Shown here: piece by piece, positions 7,382-15,490 of the stretch
Numbering within the stretch: the first letter of the stretch is position 1
Layout of the letters: each line of letters starts with the position of its first letter
Assembly: GCA_024399065.1 (NCBI GenBank)
Contig: JAKSIB010000006.1
Location: 91,414 to 155,413, forward strand
Origin: Fibrobacter sp.
GTDB lineage: Bacteria > Fibrobacterota > Fibrobacteria > Fibrobacterales > Fibrobacteraceae
Direction: 5' to 3'
Length of the DNA: 64,000 nucleotides
The notes under the pieces: model-generated
Told to the model about the DNA's origin: nothing
Database searches by the model: none
Seen by the model: the letters and a program-made list of their open reading frames with translations, nothing else
Made by a program: the position numbers and the translations under genes

Positions 7382-9175
7382 TCACTTGTTTAACATTTTC
7401 TTTGCCATCTTATAAGCGTCATCAAAAGGAAGTCCCAATTGACTCAACATTTCAGGCGCAACTTGAGCCCAGCTTGTATAGTAATAGGCTAAAAGTTCGT
7501 AGCCACCAAAGTCCTTATCGGGAATGGATTTGAGGGTGTATCCAGATTTTTGGTTAGGACTTATTCCGTTTTGTCCGAGCATTGCTATTTCGAATGCGAT
7601 TTTCTTCACATCTTCAGGCAGAAGTGTTTCAAAGTATTTCATGGCTCCAACCATATAGCAAGACATCATCATGGTGATGGCAGGATCAACGTTTTCTGGA
7701 TTATGTGTACTGTCAAAAACTTCTTGCTTACGGTCTACATCATTTTTGATGTTTTCTGTTAAGGTTGCATCTTTGCCTACAGCAAAATTTGTAATTGCGA
7801 AGTATTTGATGAGCCCAAGTTTTGTGGCAAATCTTTCAAACAATTCATACTCGTCGCCATCATGGTAACCAAGTAATGAATTTTCGAAATCTTTAAACAT
7901 TTCGTGTGCATTGTTGAGCATGTTGGACGATGAGCCAAAATTGGCGATAAAGTCCATGCCATACAAACGCTTTAACATTAAAGACTGTCCAAGAATGAGC
8001 AACTTATTTGTATCCTTGATAAACTGCGGAAACTCCTGGACATTTGCAGTTTGTTTTACAGAGCCAAGATTGGACTGTTCCATGTTGAATAAAGACATTA
8101 ACTGCAATGGTCTAAATTCTGTTTTTGCAAAAATTCGTTCTTCAACGAACATATCCAAAGGGCTGTTCATCAGTTGTAGCGACAAGCCTTGGAAAAGACT
8201 TTTTGCAAGATTTTGTATATCGGCTTGGGAATATGTTTTTTTGAGTCCATCAAAGTGGCGCTTGTATTCTTGCATGAATAAGTCAAAATTATTCTGTGAA
8301 GAACCTATGACCTTCAATGTGCCAGCCTGCTTTGCTCGCAGCATCATGTCAAGATGAGTTAGTTCATGGAGAATGTAGTGCTGGTAGAGTTTGTCTTTTT
8401 TGTAAAGAACGAGATGATAATCCCTTTTGTAGAAATCAGCAAATTGCAGCCTTGCCAATGTGTCAAGATCATCTTTTTGTTGGAATTTGATTGTAATGTT
8501 GAAATCATTTTCCAATTTGCGCGCGATATCAAAGACCATAGATTCATAATCTGTTGATTCGCATATATCTCTAGCGATGGTAAAAAAAAGTTTGAGAAGT
8601 TCGTTTCTAACAGCCGGATCTTCAGCTCTGTTCTTGCCTTTTTTGACTCCTGCTGCTGCATATTTAAAGGCTTCTTGCAAATTATTGTTTTTGTAATGAG
8701 CCAGAGCTAAACCATAGTAGCTGTTGATGTAGGTGTCGTCTATCTCAAGAGCCTTTTCTAGATATAAAATACCTTTGCTGTATTCACTTTTTGCCAGGAA
8801 TGTTCCTGCAACGTTGTTCAATGCTATGGCGTTATCGGGATAATACTCTAAAACCTTGTTGTAGTATGTCTCAGCAACGTTTGACTTATCTTTATCTTTC
8901 GCGAAGATGTTCCCCATTAGGATTAGAGCCCACATATTCTTTGGGTCTAAACGTAATGCTTCGAGAACGGTATTCTCAGCCTTTTCGGTATCTCCGTTTT
9001 GAAAGTAAATTTGCCCTAGCAGTCTATGCGATTCGGAATGGGTAGGACATGCTTTGATTCCTTTCAAAAGCAAATCTTTTGCAGCGTCAAAACGCCCCTG
9101 ACTGCAGCACTCCGCAGCCTTTTGAAAATTTCGTGTTGCCTTTTCTAAATCAAACTGTTTTTCGTTTTCGGCCAT
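7382..9175 (-). CDS. TPR protein with an HExxH zincin-like domain, first gene of the operon
   Basis: The protein has 597 residues. Residues about 12-185 form around five tetratricopeptide repeats (for example GRFDAAKDLLLKGI and GDTEKAENTVLEAL). A HELTH motif at 270-274 in an LHELTHLDMML context is the zinc-binding signature of HExxH peptidases. VEERIF at 344-349 could supply the third glutamate ligand about 70 residues later. The remaining 250 residues are helical and unrecognised. There is no signal peptide, so it is probably cytoplasmic. The ATG has GGAAGGA six bases upstream. The TPR part would be a sensor or docking surface and the zincin part an effector; both roles are inferred. Only the HELTH motif, not a full-domain match, supports protease activity. 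Confidence 0.75.
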   Translation of the reverse strand: MAENEKQFDLEKATRNFQKAAECCSQGRFDAAKDLLLKGIKACPTHSESHRLLGQIYFQNGDTEKAENTVLEALRLDPKNMWALILMGNIFAKDKDKSNVAETYYNKVLEYYPDNAIALNNVAGTFLAKSEYSKGILYLEKALEIDDTYINSYYGLALAHYKNNNLQEAFKYAAAGVKKGKNRAEDPAVRNELLKLFFTIARDICESTDYESMVFDIARKLENDFNITIKFQQKDDLDTLARLQFADFYKRDYHLVLYKKDKLYQHYILHELTHLDMMLRAKQAGTLKVIGSSQNNFDLFMQEYKRHFDGLKKTYSQADIQNLAKSLFQGLSLQLMNSPLDMFVEERIFAKTEFRPLQLMSLFNMEQSNLGSVKQTANVQEFPQFIKDTNKLLILGQSLMLKRLYGMDFIANFGSSSNMLNNAHEMFKDFENSLLGYHDGDEYELFERFATKLGLIKYFAITNFAVGKDATLTENIKNDVDRKQEVFDSTHNPENVDPAITMMMSCYMVGAMKYFETLLPEDVKKIAFEIAMLGQNGISPNQKSGYTLKSIPDKDFGGYELLAYYYTSWAQVAPEMLSQLGLPFDDAYKMAKKMLNK

Positions 9176-9222
9176 AGGGATCCTTCCGCCCTAGGCTTAC
9201 AATAGTGGATTCCTGCCGATAC

Positions 9223-9309
9223 AAAAAAGGCGTGGAGTCGCTAAACCGTATACTGCACTTCGGGGCTCGGCAAAGCCTTGTATATCAATACACGCAAACG
9301 ACCCACGCC
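9223..9309 (-). ncRNA. Structured leader RNA with terminator-like end upstream of the TPR-MazG-helicase operon
   Basis: On the minus strand, GGCGTGGGTCG (9309-9299) pairs with CGACTCCACGCC (9240-9229). This gives 11 base pairs with one bulged U, closed 48 bases before the operon's first start codon. The stem is followed directly by six U residues (9228-9223). The 58-base interior contains smaller helices, such as GGCT/AGCC and GTAT/ATAC. A second GTTCAG...CTGAAC inverted repeat lies upstream near 9408-9430. The shape fits an attenuator, or a short stable RNA ending at an intrinsic terminator. No known RNA family was recognised. The rest of the gap 9176-9581 has no gene. Confidence 0.5.
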
Positions 9310-9525
9310 CCTAATTGGGACGTGAGCAGTTTACCCTATTCTCATATACGTGAAATTTTGCCGATTTCGAAGTGGAGACTAGAGCAAATAACTCAATAAA
9401 AATGGTCGTTCAGACTCGCTTTCGCAAAACTGAACTATGTCGCTACAAATATATAAAAGCTAATTAGAAAAGGGGCTTGCGGCTTGGACAATCACCGTCT
9501 ATATGGGACTGTTTTGCGTATATTG

Positions 9526-9549
9526 AAATTTTACTTAAAATTTTACTTA
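9526..9549. repeat. Two tandem 12-bp repeats (AAATTTTACTTA) upstream of the Phd/ParE pair
   Basis: Two exact copies of a 12-base unit are followed by a partial third (AAAATTTG). They lie 33 bases before the antitoxin start, where a Phd-type autorepressor would bind. The operator role is inferred from position. Confidence 0.5.
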
Positions 9550-9581
9550 AAAATTTGTATGTTGAGGAATGGAGGTTTTGT

Positions 9582-9827
9582 ATGCCGTGTATTCTGCCTG
9601 TATCTGATTTGCGAAACTATAACGAGGTTCTTCAGAATGTTTCCGAGGGGTCTCCTGTATTCTTGACTAAGAATGGCCGAGGCTGTTTTGTGGTCATCGA
9701 TATCAAGGAGTATGAACGCTTGACTGCAGAACATAAATTACAGAAGTCCTTGGAGGAAGGCGAACAATCTGCAAAGGAATCTGGCTGGCTGGCTGCAGCT
9801 GACGTACGTGCAAAGTACGAGGTCTAG
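9582..9827 (+). CDS. Phd/YefM-family antitoxin
   Basis: The protein has 81 residues. The N-terminus ILPVSDLRNYNEVLQNV and the GSPVFLTKNGRGCFVVI segment are the classic Phd/YefM DNA-binding fold. The C-terminal tail (ESGWLAAADVRAKYEV) would wrap the toxin. The ATG at 9582 has GGAGG six bases upstream; in-frame starts further upstream would add unrelated residues. The stop codon abuts the toxin ATG with no gap, so translation is coupled. It should repress its own operon, probably through the tandem repeats at 9526-9549. Confidence 0.92.
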   Translation: MPCILPVSDLRNYNEVLQNVSEGSPVFLTKNGRGCFVVIDIKEYERLTAEHKLQKSLEEGEQSAKESGWLAAADVRAKYEV

Positions 9828-10103
9828 ATGGCCGTTGTATATGTGTCTCCTAAAGCCGTTGAGGATTTGGACGACGTCAAGGAATATATTGAAAATAAAT
9901 TGAAAAGTCCGCAGGCTGCAAAGAACGTTGTCAGGAAAATTATTGATGCGTATGAAGATTTTGCTGAATTTCCTGAGCTCGGTTCCGATCTAGAGACGAC
10001 GAATGTTGCTCTAAAGTCTTATAGACATATTGTCGTGGATAACTATATCGTCTTCTATAGAGTCCATCTTGGAGACGTTTATGTTGTTCGAATTCTGCAT
10101 TAG
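9828..10103 (+). CDS. RelE/ParE-family toxin
   Basis: This 91-residue protein has the ParE/RelE core: VYVSPKAVEDLDDVKEYI at the N-terminus, FPELGSDLE in the middle, and YRHIVVDNYIVFYRV followed by VYVVRILH at the end. ParE-type members poison gyrase and RelE-type members cleave mRNA; the PELG segment and helix-rich N-terminus favour the ParE branch. Its ATG directly follows the antitoxin stop codon. Confidence 0.92.
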   Translation: MAVVYVSPKAVEDLDDVKEYIENKLKSPQAAKNVVRKIIDAYEDFAEFPELGSDLETTNVALKSYRHIVVDNYIVFYRVHLGDVYVVRILH

Positions 10104-10132
10104 CTAATGGACTATTTGAAGTTCTTGATTCC

Positions 10133-11071
10133 CTAGAATAAATCCAGCGTACTGTCCAGATAGATTTCTTCTCTCACGTTCAATTGGTATTCCGGCTTGG
10201 TCATATAGTAAAGCAGAAATTCCAGGATGAGGGCGCTGCCTAGACCGCGTCCTTCAATTTTGAACTGAGAGAAGCCTGCGGGTGCGTAGACGTTTTGGAT
10301 ATCGTCAATTCCAATGAAACCAGGATTCTTCATGGTGTCTGAAAAGCGGTAGCCTCTTTTGGAAGTGGGGGAGACGCAAATGTGATCCTTGCAGTCTTCG
10401 CCGAGGTTTTTGCGGCTCACGTTCTCGTAACATCTCTTGCGGTCGGTGCAGCCGAACCAGCAACATTCATTGCAGAGAAATTCCACTTTCTGTTTTTGCG
10501 CAGTGGTGAGTGCGATGAGCCTATCCATTTCCTTGTTGAGTCTGAAGTCGGGAACCACATAGCGGAACTCATCGCGATTCAATTCTGCCACAAGTTGCGC
10601 AAACTCAGTCAGAACTTTTGTGGTGGAAGAAACGAAATAGAAGTCGGGATATTTTTTCTTCAAGTAATTCAGCAACAAATCGGAGTGAACGATGATTCCG
10701 TTTTGCGGCGCTTCAAACATTCTGCAAAGTTCATTGCATCGCGGGTTTGCCAAATGCTCTTCACGTATCAACGAATTGCTGAAGGTTAGTCTTGCGGAAA
10801 TTCCGAATTCCTTCATCAGTTCAGCAACATTCTCCGCAGGTTCTTCACCAAAGCCTACGCGGCCGCCACCCCAGATGCAGTCTGCGGGCGCACCATAAAT
10901 GGAACCGATTTCGCACCAGTCGTAGAACCATTCCCGATGTTCACGGAACAGGGGCAAAAACGCCTTGTACAGATCGTAAAATTCAAAAAGTCCGGGAAGA
11001 TGGTAGAATATATGCATGGTTGAATAAATCCTCTGCCCTAAATTAGAATAAATGCTTGTATACAACCTCAT
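10133..11071 (-). CDS. Uncharacterised cysteine-rich protein, U32-peptidase-like TIM barrel
   Basis: The protein has 312 residues and no signal peptide. A cysteine cluster (C200, C203, C204, C208, C214, C227, C232) precedes FKIEGRG at 270-276. An FKIEGR motif after a group of metal-binding cysteines is a feature of the U32 peptidase/RNA hydroxylase family (YhbU, TrhP, RlhA types), which carry an iron-sulfur cluster. The N-terminal half alternates strands and helices as a TIM barrel would. The match is partial, so substrate and activity are unknown. Start choice is uncertain: ATG 11071 gives full length, and ATG 11017 (MHIFYHLP) would remove 18 residues. Neither has a strong ribosome-binding site. 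Confidence 0.65.
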   Translation of the reverse strand: MRLYTSIYSNLGQRIYSTMHIFYHLPGLFEFYDLYKAFLPLFREHREWFYDWCEIGSIYGAPADCIWGGGRVGFGEEPAENVAELMKEFGISARLTFSNSLIREEHLANPRCNELCRMFEAPQNGIIVHSDLLLNYLKKKYPDFYFVSSTTKVLTEFAQLVAELNRDEFRYVVPDFRLNKEMDRLIALTTAQKQKVEFLCNECCWFGCTDRKRCYENVSRKNLGEDCKDHICVSPTSKRGYRFSDTMKNPGFIGIDDIQNVYAPAGFSQFKIEGRGLGSALILEFLLYYMTKPEYQLNVREEIYLDSTLDLF

Positions 11072-11141
11072 TTTTTGATGACTTGAAAAGCGGAAAGGTC
11101 GCTTTTATTATCTTTTAGCTTGTTAGAGTTGGTTTGGAAGA

Positions 11142-12893
11142 GTGAAACAAGTTCAGTTTACATACGATAGTCAAAAACAGTTAGACGACGAATTGCAGAA
11201 TATTGGCGAACTGTGCGAAGGAAAACCTGCCAAGCTGTTGTTTCATGTGTATTCTGAGCAGTCTGGCTACAAGCTGCTGAAACTTGTTTGCAATACCATT
11301 ATTCAATATTTCCCCAGTGCACTTTGCATAGGTTGTTCTTGCAATGGTAGCATCGTCGACGGATCTTTCTCGGGAAACTCCATTTCAATTTCTTGTACTG
11401 TTTTTGAAAGCGAAACCACCCGCATTGGTGTTTTGCAGTATGACCTGAATGAAGAAAGTGCTGCCGTGGTTGCAGCGGGTTTGGCGGAGGCTGTGGAAAA
11501 ACGTCCTTGGGTGACTGCGGTTGGCTTACTGTTAGCTGCTCCGGAAATGTCCCTCTCCGGTTTTTGTGATGGTCTTAGTGCTATTCGCCAAGATGTGCAG
11601 GTTTTTGGTGGTGTTGCAGGGCAGATTAACGAAGCTACTCCTGCTTACATTTTCTCCAATATCGGAGGCTTCTCCAATGGTTCTGTCGTCTGTGTTTTGT
11701 ACGGCGGGGAAGGCCTCCATGTGGAAACATCAAAGATTTCCGGATGGAAACCTCTAGGAAAAACATTTACAGTCACCAGGGCTGATGGCAACGTTCTTTG
11801 GGAATTGGATGGAAGACCTGCTTTCGAGGCGTACTCCAAGTACCTGAACATTGAAAACGACTATTACTTCTATAGCAATACTTTGGAATTCCCGTTGTTC
11901 TACCATAGCGATGGGGAGTATGTTCAACGTACACCGTTGGCTTGTTCTGAAGAAGGGGCTCTGCTATTGGCCACTGATATGAGGGTGGGCGAATCTACTA
12001 GAATTTCCTATGGTGATCCTCAGTTTATTATGGACGGTGTGAAGGCCTGCACTACGAGGCTTTCAAAGTTCTGTCCGGAAGCTGTATTTATGTATTCCTG
12101 TGTTGCTCGCCGATCCTTCTGGGGTGAAGATGAGGTGGACAAGGAAACAAAGCCTTTTAATACCTTGGCTCCCACTGCTGGTTTTTATACGTCGGGTGAA
12201 ATTTTACGAACAAACAAAGCCGTTAAACTTCACAATGCGACTATTGTTGTGGTTGCCATGCGTGAAGGCTATGCGGACCATTCCAGAATGAAGACCGTCG
12301 TTGTGAATGATGGTACCCGCGCTGGCAGGGTTTCTGTCATTAGTCGCTTGGCAAACTTTACCAACGTCTCCTCTGCAGAACTCATGGAAATGTACAACAA
12401 GATGACCAAGAACTCCATTACGGATGCCTTGACCGGATTGTACAACCGTGGTGAAATCCAGAGGCGTATTGCTGAACGATTTGCAGAAAGTCCCTACGAT
12501 CAGATGTCCCTGGTGATGATTGATATCGACAACTTCAAGTCGGTGAACGATACCTATGGTCACAAGATTGGTGACTGCGTTATTGAGGGTCTTTCAAAAC
12601 AGATTCAGACAGCTTCTTTCGAAAACGCTCCTGATGCGGATGCAGGTCGTTGGGGCGGTGAAGAATTTATGATTATGCTTCCGGATATGGGAATCAGGGA
12701 AGCGGTTGAATTTGCTGAAGCGGTCCGTACAGGCTTTGCTCAGGTTTCGTTCCCCCAGGTTGGAAGAAAGACGATCAGTCTTGGTGCCACCGAAATGAAA
12801 AGGGGCGACTCTGTGGATTCCATCTGCGTTCGTGTGGATGAAGCCCTCTATCAGGCTAAACGAACTGGCAAAAATAAGGTCGTAGTCCTTTAA
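11142..12893 (+). CDS. FIST sensor-diguanylate cyclase (GGDEF)
   Basis: The protein has 583 residues in three parts. A FIST_N domain spans about residues 30-220 (ALCIGCSCNGSIVDG) and a FIST_C domain about 230-390 (VFMYSCVARRSFWG). A GGDEF domain spans about 420-583, with DALTGLYNRGE, MIDIDNFKSVND and the active-site GGEEF at 505-509. It should make c-di-GMP in response to a small ligand, since FIST domains are thought to bind amino-acid-like molecules. The RxxD inhibitory site expected just before GGEEF is absent, so product inhibition at that site is unlikely. No membrane segment is visible. Two c-di-GMP phosphodiesterase-type genes lie within 8 kb. Confidence 0.93.
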   Translation: MKQVQFTYDSQKQLDDELQNIGELCEGKPAKLLFHVYSEQSGYKLLKLVCNTIIQYFPSALCIGCSCNGSIVDGSFSGNSISISCTVFESETTRIGVLQYDLNEESAAVVAAGLAEAVEKRPWVTAVGLLLAAPEMSLSGFCDGLSAIRQDVQVFGGVAGQINEATPAYIFSNIGGFSNGSVVCVLYGGEGLHVETSKISGWKPLGKTFTVTRADGNVLWELDGRPAFEAYSKYLNIENDYYFYSNTLEFPLFYHSDGEYVQRTPLACSEEGALLLATDMRVGESTRISYGDPQFIMDGVKACTTRLSKFCPEAVFMYSCVARRSFWGEDEVDKETKPFNTLAPTAGFYTSGEILRTNKAVKLHNATIVVVAMREGYADHSRMKTVVVNDGTRAGRVSVISRLANFTNVSSAELMEMYNKMTKNSITDALTGLYNRGEIQRRIAERFAESPYDQMSLVMIDIDNFKSVNDTYGHKIGDCVIEGLSKQIQTASFENAPDADAGRWGGEEFMIMLPDMGIREAVEFAEAVRTGFAQVSFPQVGRKTISLGATEMKRGDSVDSICVRVDEALYQAKRTGKNKVVVL

Positions 12894-13032
12894 AATTGCT
12901 TTTTCTGAGTGATTTTCCTCAAAAAGTGCTTTGTAAAAAACGCAAAACAAAAAATCCGGGTCTTAGTGCGAATAACCTAAAAAAAATTATTTATAGGTTG
13001 GATGCTTAGTTTATATTTATAGAGACCCTAAT

Positions 13033-13884
13033 ATGCTGAATATTGAAGAAATTAGCGATTATCGAGACCTTTTAAAGGAATACTATGTCCAGCGCAAGTT
13101 GGACTTTCCTCTGTATTCCTATAAAATGCTGGGCTCAAAATTAGGGCTGGAAACCAGTCAGGTATACCGCGTTCTGAACAAGGAATACCATTTGCCTACT
13201 CGTAGCGTTCCCCTGGCAAAGGACCTTCTGAAATTGAAGGGCCGTAGTGGTGAACTGTTTGAAATTTTGGTGGCTGCTTCCAAGACAAAGTCCCAGGCGA
13301 AGAAGGACAAGCTTTACAAGATGGCCCTTTCGCTGAAAGACGTGAAAATGCGTAACCTTGATTCCAACGAACTGATGTTCCTCAGCAAGTGGTGGATTCC
13401 TGTGGTTCGCGTGACTATTGAAATGAATGGCGGTGAGGCGGAACCTTCCAAGTTGCTGAAGATGATCCGCCCGGCTATTTCCAAGGAGCAGCTGGACGAG
13501 GCCATCCGAGTTCTCCGTGAATTGAACTTGATTACCCCGCTGGCCTCTGGCCGCTATGCCATTACCCAGGCAAACTTTACTTCTGCCGGTGCAGCCAAGG
13601 TTACTGCAATTCGTAGCTACCAGAACCAGCTTTTGGCGCTGGCCCAGGATTCCATTGTAACGGTGGATCCCAAGCAGCGCAACATCTCCTCGCTTTTGGT
13701 GGGCGTGGACGATGAGTGCTATGAAGATTTGAACAACATGACCCAGGAATTCCGCCGCCAGATTCAAAAGCGTGTGGAAGAAGTTCCTGAACCTAAGAAG
13801 GCAATGCAGTTTGTATTTGCCTTGTATCCGGTGTCTGATGTTTCTCAGGGCGGTTCTACGGAATCGGGGAGGAAACGTAAATGA
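13033..13884 (+). CDS. TIGR02147/DUF4423 family regulator-like protein
   Basis: The 283-residue protein belongs to the TIGR02147 family, first described as paralogous in Fibrobacter succinogenes. The N-terminus holds ISDYRDLLKEYY and a helix-turn-helix-like stretch (KLGLETSQVYRVLNKEYH). The DUF4423 region with FLSKWWIPVVR and IRVLRELNLI follows. The fold suggests a DNA-binding regulator. It overlaps the next gene by four bases (ATGA), so it is translationally coupled to a lipoprotein; this pairing may link an envelope signal to regulation. An inverted repeat, AACCTA...TAGGTT, lies upstream near 12974-12999. Confidence 0.9.
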   Translation: MLNIEEISDYRDLLKEYYVQRKLDFPLYSYKMLGSKLGLETSQVYRVLNKEYHLPTRSVPLAKDLLKLKGRSGELFEILVAASKTKSQAKKDKLYKMALSLKDVKMRNLDSNELMFLSKWWIPVVRVTIEMNGGEAEPSKLLKMIRPAISKEQLDEAIRVLRELNLITPLASGRYAITQANFTSAGAAKVTAIRSYQNQLLALAQDSIVTVDPKQRNISSLLVGVDDECYEDLNNMTQEFRRQIQKRVEEVPEPKKAMQFVFALYPVSDVSQGGSTESGRKRK

Positions 13885-15455
13885 AGATGTTTGTGAAAAA
13901 TTGCGGACTTGCTTTGATGGGTGGCGCTATGCTTGCGCTGCTCGGTTGTTCTGCCGACGACAAGTTGGCAGGTGTCAGCACCGTGGAAACGGAAAACGCC
14001 TTGGTCATCCAGGTGACTGACGGTAGTGCGCCTGCGAAGGGTGCTCTGGCCCGTGTGCGATCAGCTCGCTATTTGCAAGATGTTGATAACGCAGAACATG
14101 ATGGTGTTGCCGCAGAATACACTGCCGATTCCAAGGGCTTTATTTCTATTGCGAAGAAAGATGTTTCCAGCATGAAAAATATTGCGGTTGAGGTGGTTGA
14201 TGAAAAGCAGGGTGCCTTCGGTATATTCTCTGTAGCAACCTCCGAGGATGCAGTTCCCGATTCCACTACTTTATCTCTTGAAAAATTTGGTTCTTTGAAG
14301 GGTCGTGTAACTTTTGCTGAAGGTGATTCTACAGCAGAAGTCCGCATTTATGGAACGGATCGTATTGTCACTACAGACGCTGAAGGAAACTTTGAAATCA
14401 ATGACCTTCCGCCTTACGCTCATTACACCTTGTATGTGGGCTCTAGCAGCAATACTATCGTAGAAATGGAAGCAGGTGTGTCTGCGGAAAAGACGAAGGA
14501 TGTGGGTGAAATTATCCTTAAGAAGTATGTCCGTTATGACGACGTCTTGATGATTTCTGATTGGATGAAAGTTGCCAAGTCTGCTCGCCAGAATGGTGAA
14601 CCTGTGGTGGGTTTCATTCGCTTGAATTCTGCGAACTTTGACTTTAAGGACGTCATGACTCAGGGCAAAGATGTCCAGATTGAAACTGAGGACGGAGAAC
14701 CGATTACCTTTGCGATCAACTACTGGAACGATACTTTGGAACAGGCTGAAATTCAGGTGCTGATGGATGCGGAAACTGAAAATGTCAAGTTGACTTGGGG
14801 TATGGGCGCTGTGGACGAAAAGACTGCCAAGAAAGTGTCCTCTTCAAAGTTGTGGGAACCTGTTTCTGCAGATGTGGCTCGCGAGCAGAACTCCGTGAAC
14901 CTTGTGGATTTCGAAAATGGATTCAAGACTAATGTGACGGCACCTGCTAAGGTGTTTGATTGGTACTTTGAATACCAGGGTGACTCTGTGGAAACCACTC
15001 CGGGTTTGGACGATGCTATTGAGGGTGTTGAATCTGCGGGTGCTGGCCGCGATGGCAAGGCTTTCCATTGGAAGTCTAAATCTCCTAATGGTAGCTGGTC
15101 CTGTATTGGCCTCTGGCTCAGTTCTGCGGAAAAGCCTAGCAATTTCCAGGCAATCGATTCTGTTGAATTCCTTGTTCGTGGAAATGGCCGTATTGCCTTT
15201 GCCTTCGAGTCCGAAGACACTACAGGATATGTTAGCAAGGCCTTTAACTTTGATACCCTCAAGACGGAATCCAGCGAATGGGTTCGCAAGGTTATCAAGC
15301 AAAGCGATTTCGTGGAAGGCACTGGCGCCTATGCCAATATTGGTTGGGACGTTATCCAGACTCGGGTTACTAACTTCAATATTGCGGCCTATGGTGAAGC
15401 TGAATTCTGGCTGGACGACATCAAGTTCTATGGTGTAAATCTGGACGACCTATAA
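13881..15455 (+). CDS. Lipoprotein with carboxypeptidase-regulatory-like and CBM11-like domains
   Basis: The protein has 524 residues. A lipoprotein signal peptide ends at LALLGC, with C23 as the lipidated cysteine. A carboxypeptidase-regulatory-like beta sandwich lies around residues 130-215 (GSLKGRVTFAEGD, VTTDAEGNFEINDLPP). The C-terminal 170 residues resemble a CBM11/CIA30-type jelly roll (GKAFHWKSKSPNGSWSCIGL, FWLDDIKFYG). It is probably a surface or periplasmic lipoprotein that binds carbohydrate or a partner protein. It is coupled by a four-base overlap to the TIGR02147 gene, whose activity it may control. Function beyond the domains is unknown. Confidence 0.85.
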   Translation: MKMFVKNCGLALMGGAMLALLGCSADDKLAGVSTVETENALVIQVTDGSAPAKGALARVRSARYLQDVDNAEHDGVAAEYTADSKGFISIAKKDVSSMKNIAVEVVDEKQGAFGIFSVATSEDAVPDSTTLSLEKFGSLKGRVTFAEGDSTAEVRIYGTDRIVTTDAEGNFEINDLPPYAHYTLYVGSSSNTIVEMEAGVSAEKTKDVGEIILKKYVRYDDVLMISDWMKVAKSARQNGEPVVGFIRLNSANFDFKDVMTQGKDVQIETEDGEPITFAINYWNDTLEQAEIQVLMDAETENVKLTWGMGAVDEKTAKKVSSSKLWEPVSADVAREQNSVNLVDFENGFKTNVTAPAKVFDWYFEYQGDSVETTPGLDDAIEGVESAGAGRDGKAFHWKSKSPNGSWSCIGLWLSSAEKPSNFQAIDSVEFLVRGNGRIAFAFESEDTTGYVSKAFNFDTLKTESSEWVRKVIKQSDFVEGTGAYANIGWDVIQTRVTNFNIAAYGEAEFWLDDIKFYGVNLDDL

Positions 15456-15490
15456 TTTTGTATATTGCGCCACGTACAAAGGAATAAGCT

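Noticed and set aside
9176..9581. Integron attC site or retron RNA
   Set aside because: The stem lacks a GTTRRRY/RYYYAAC pair, and no integrase or reverse transcriptase gene is nearby.
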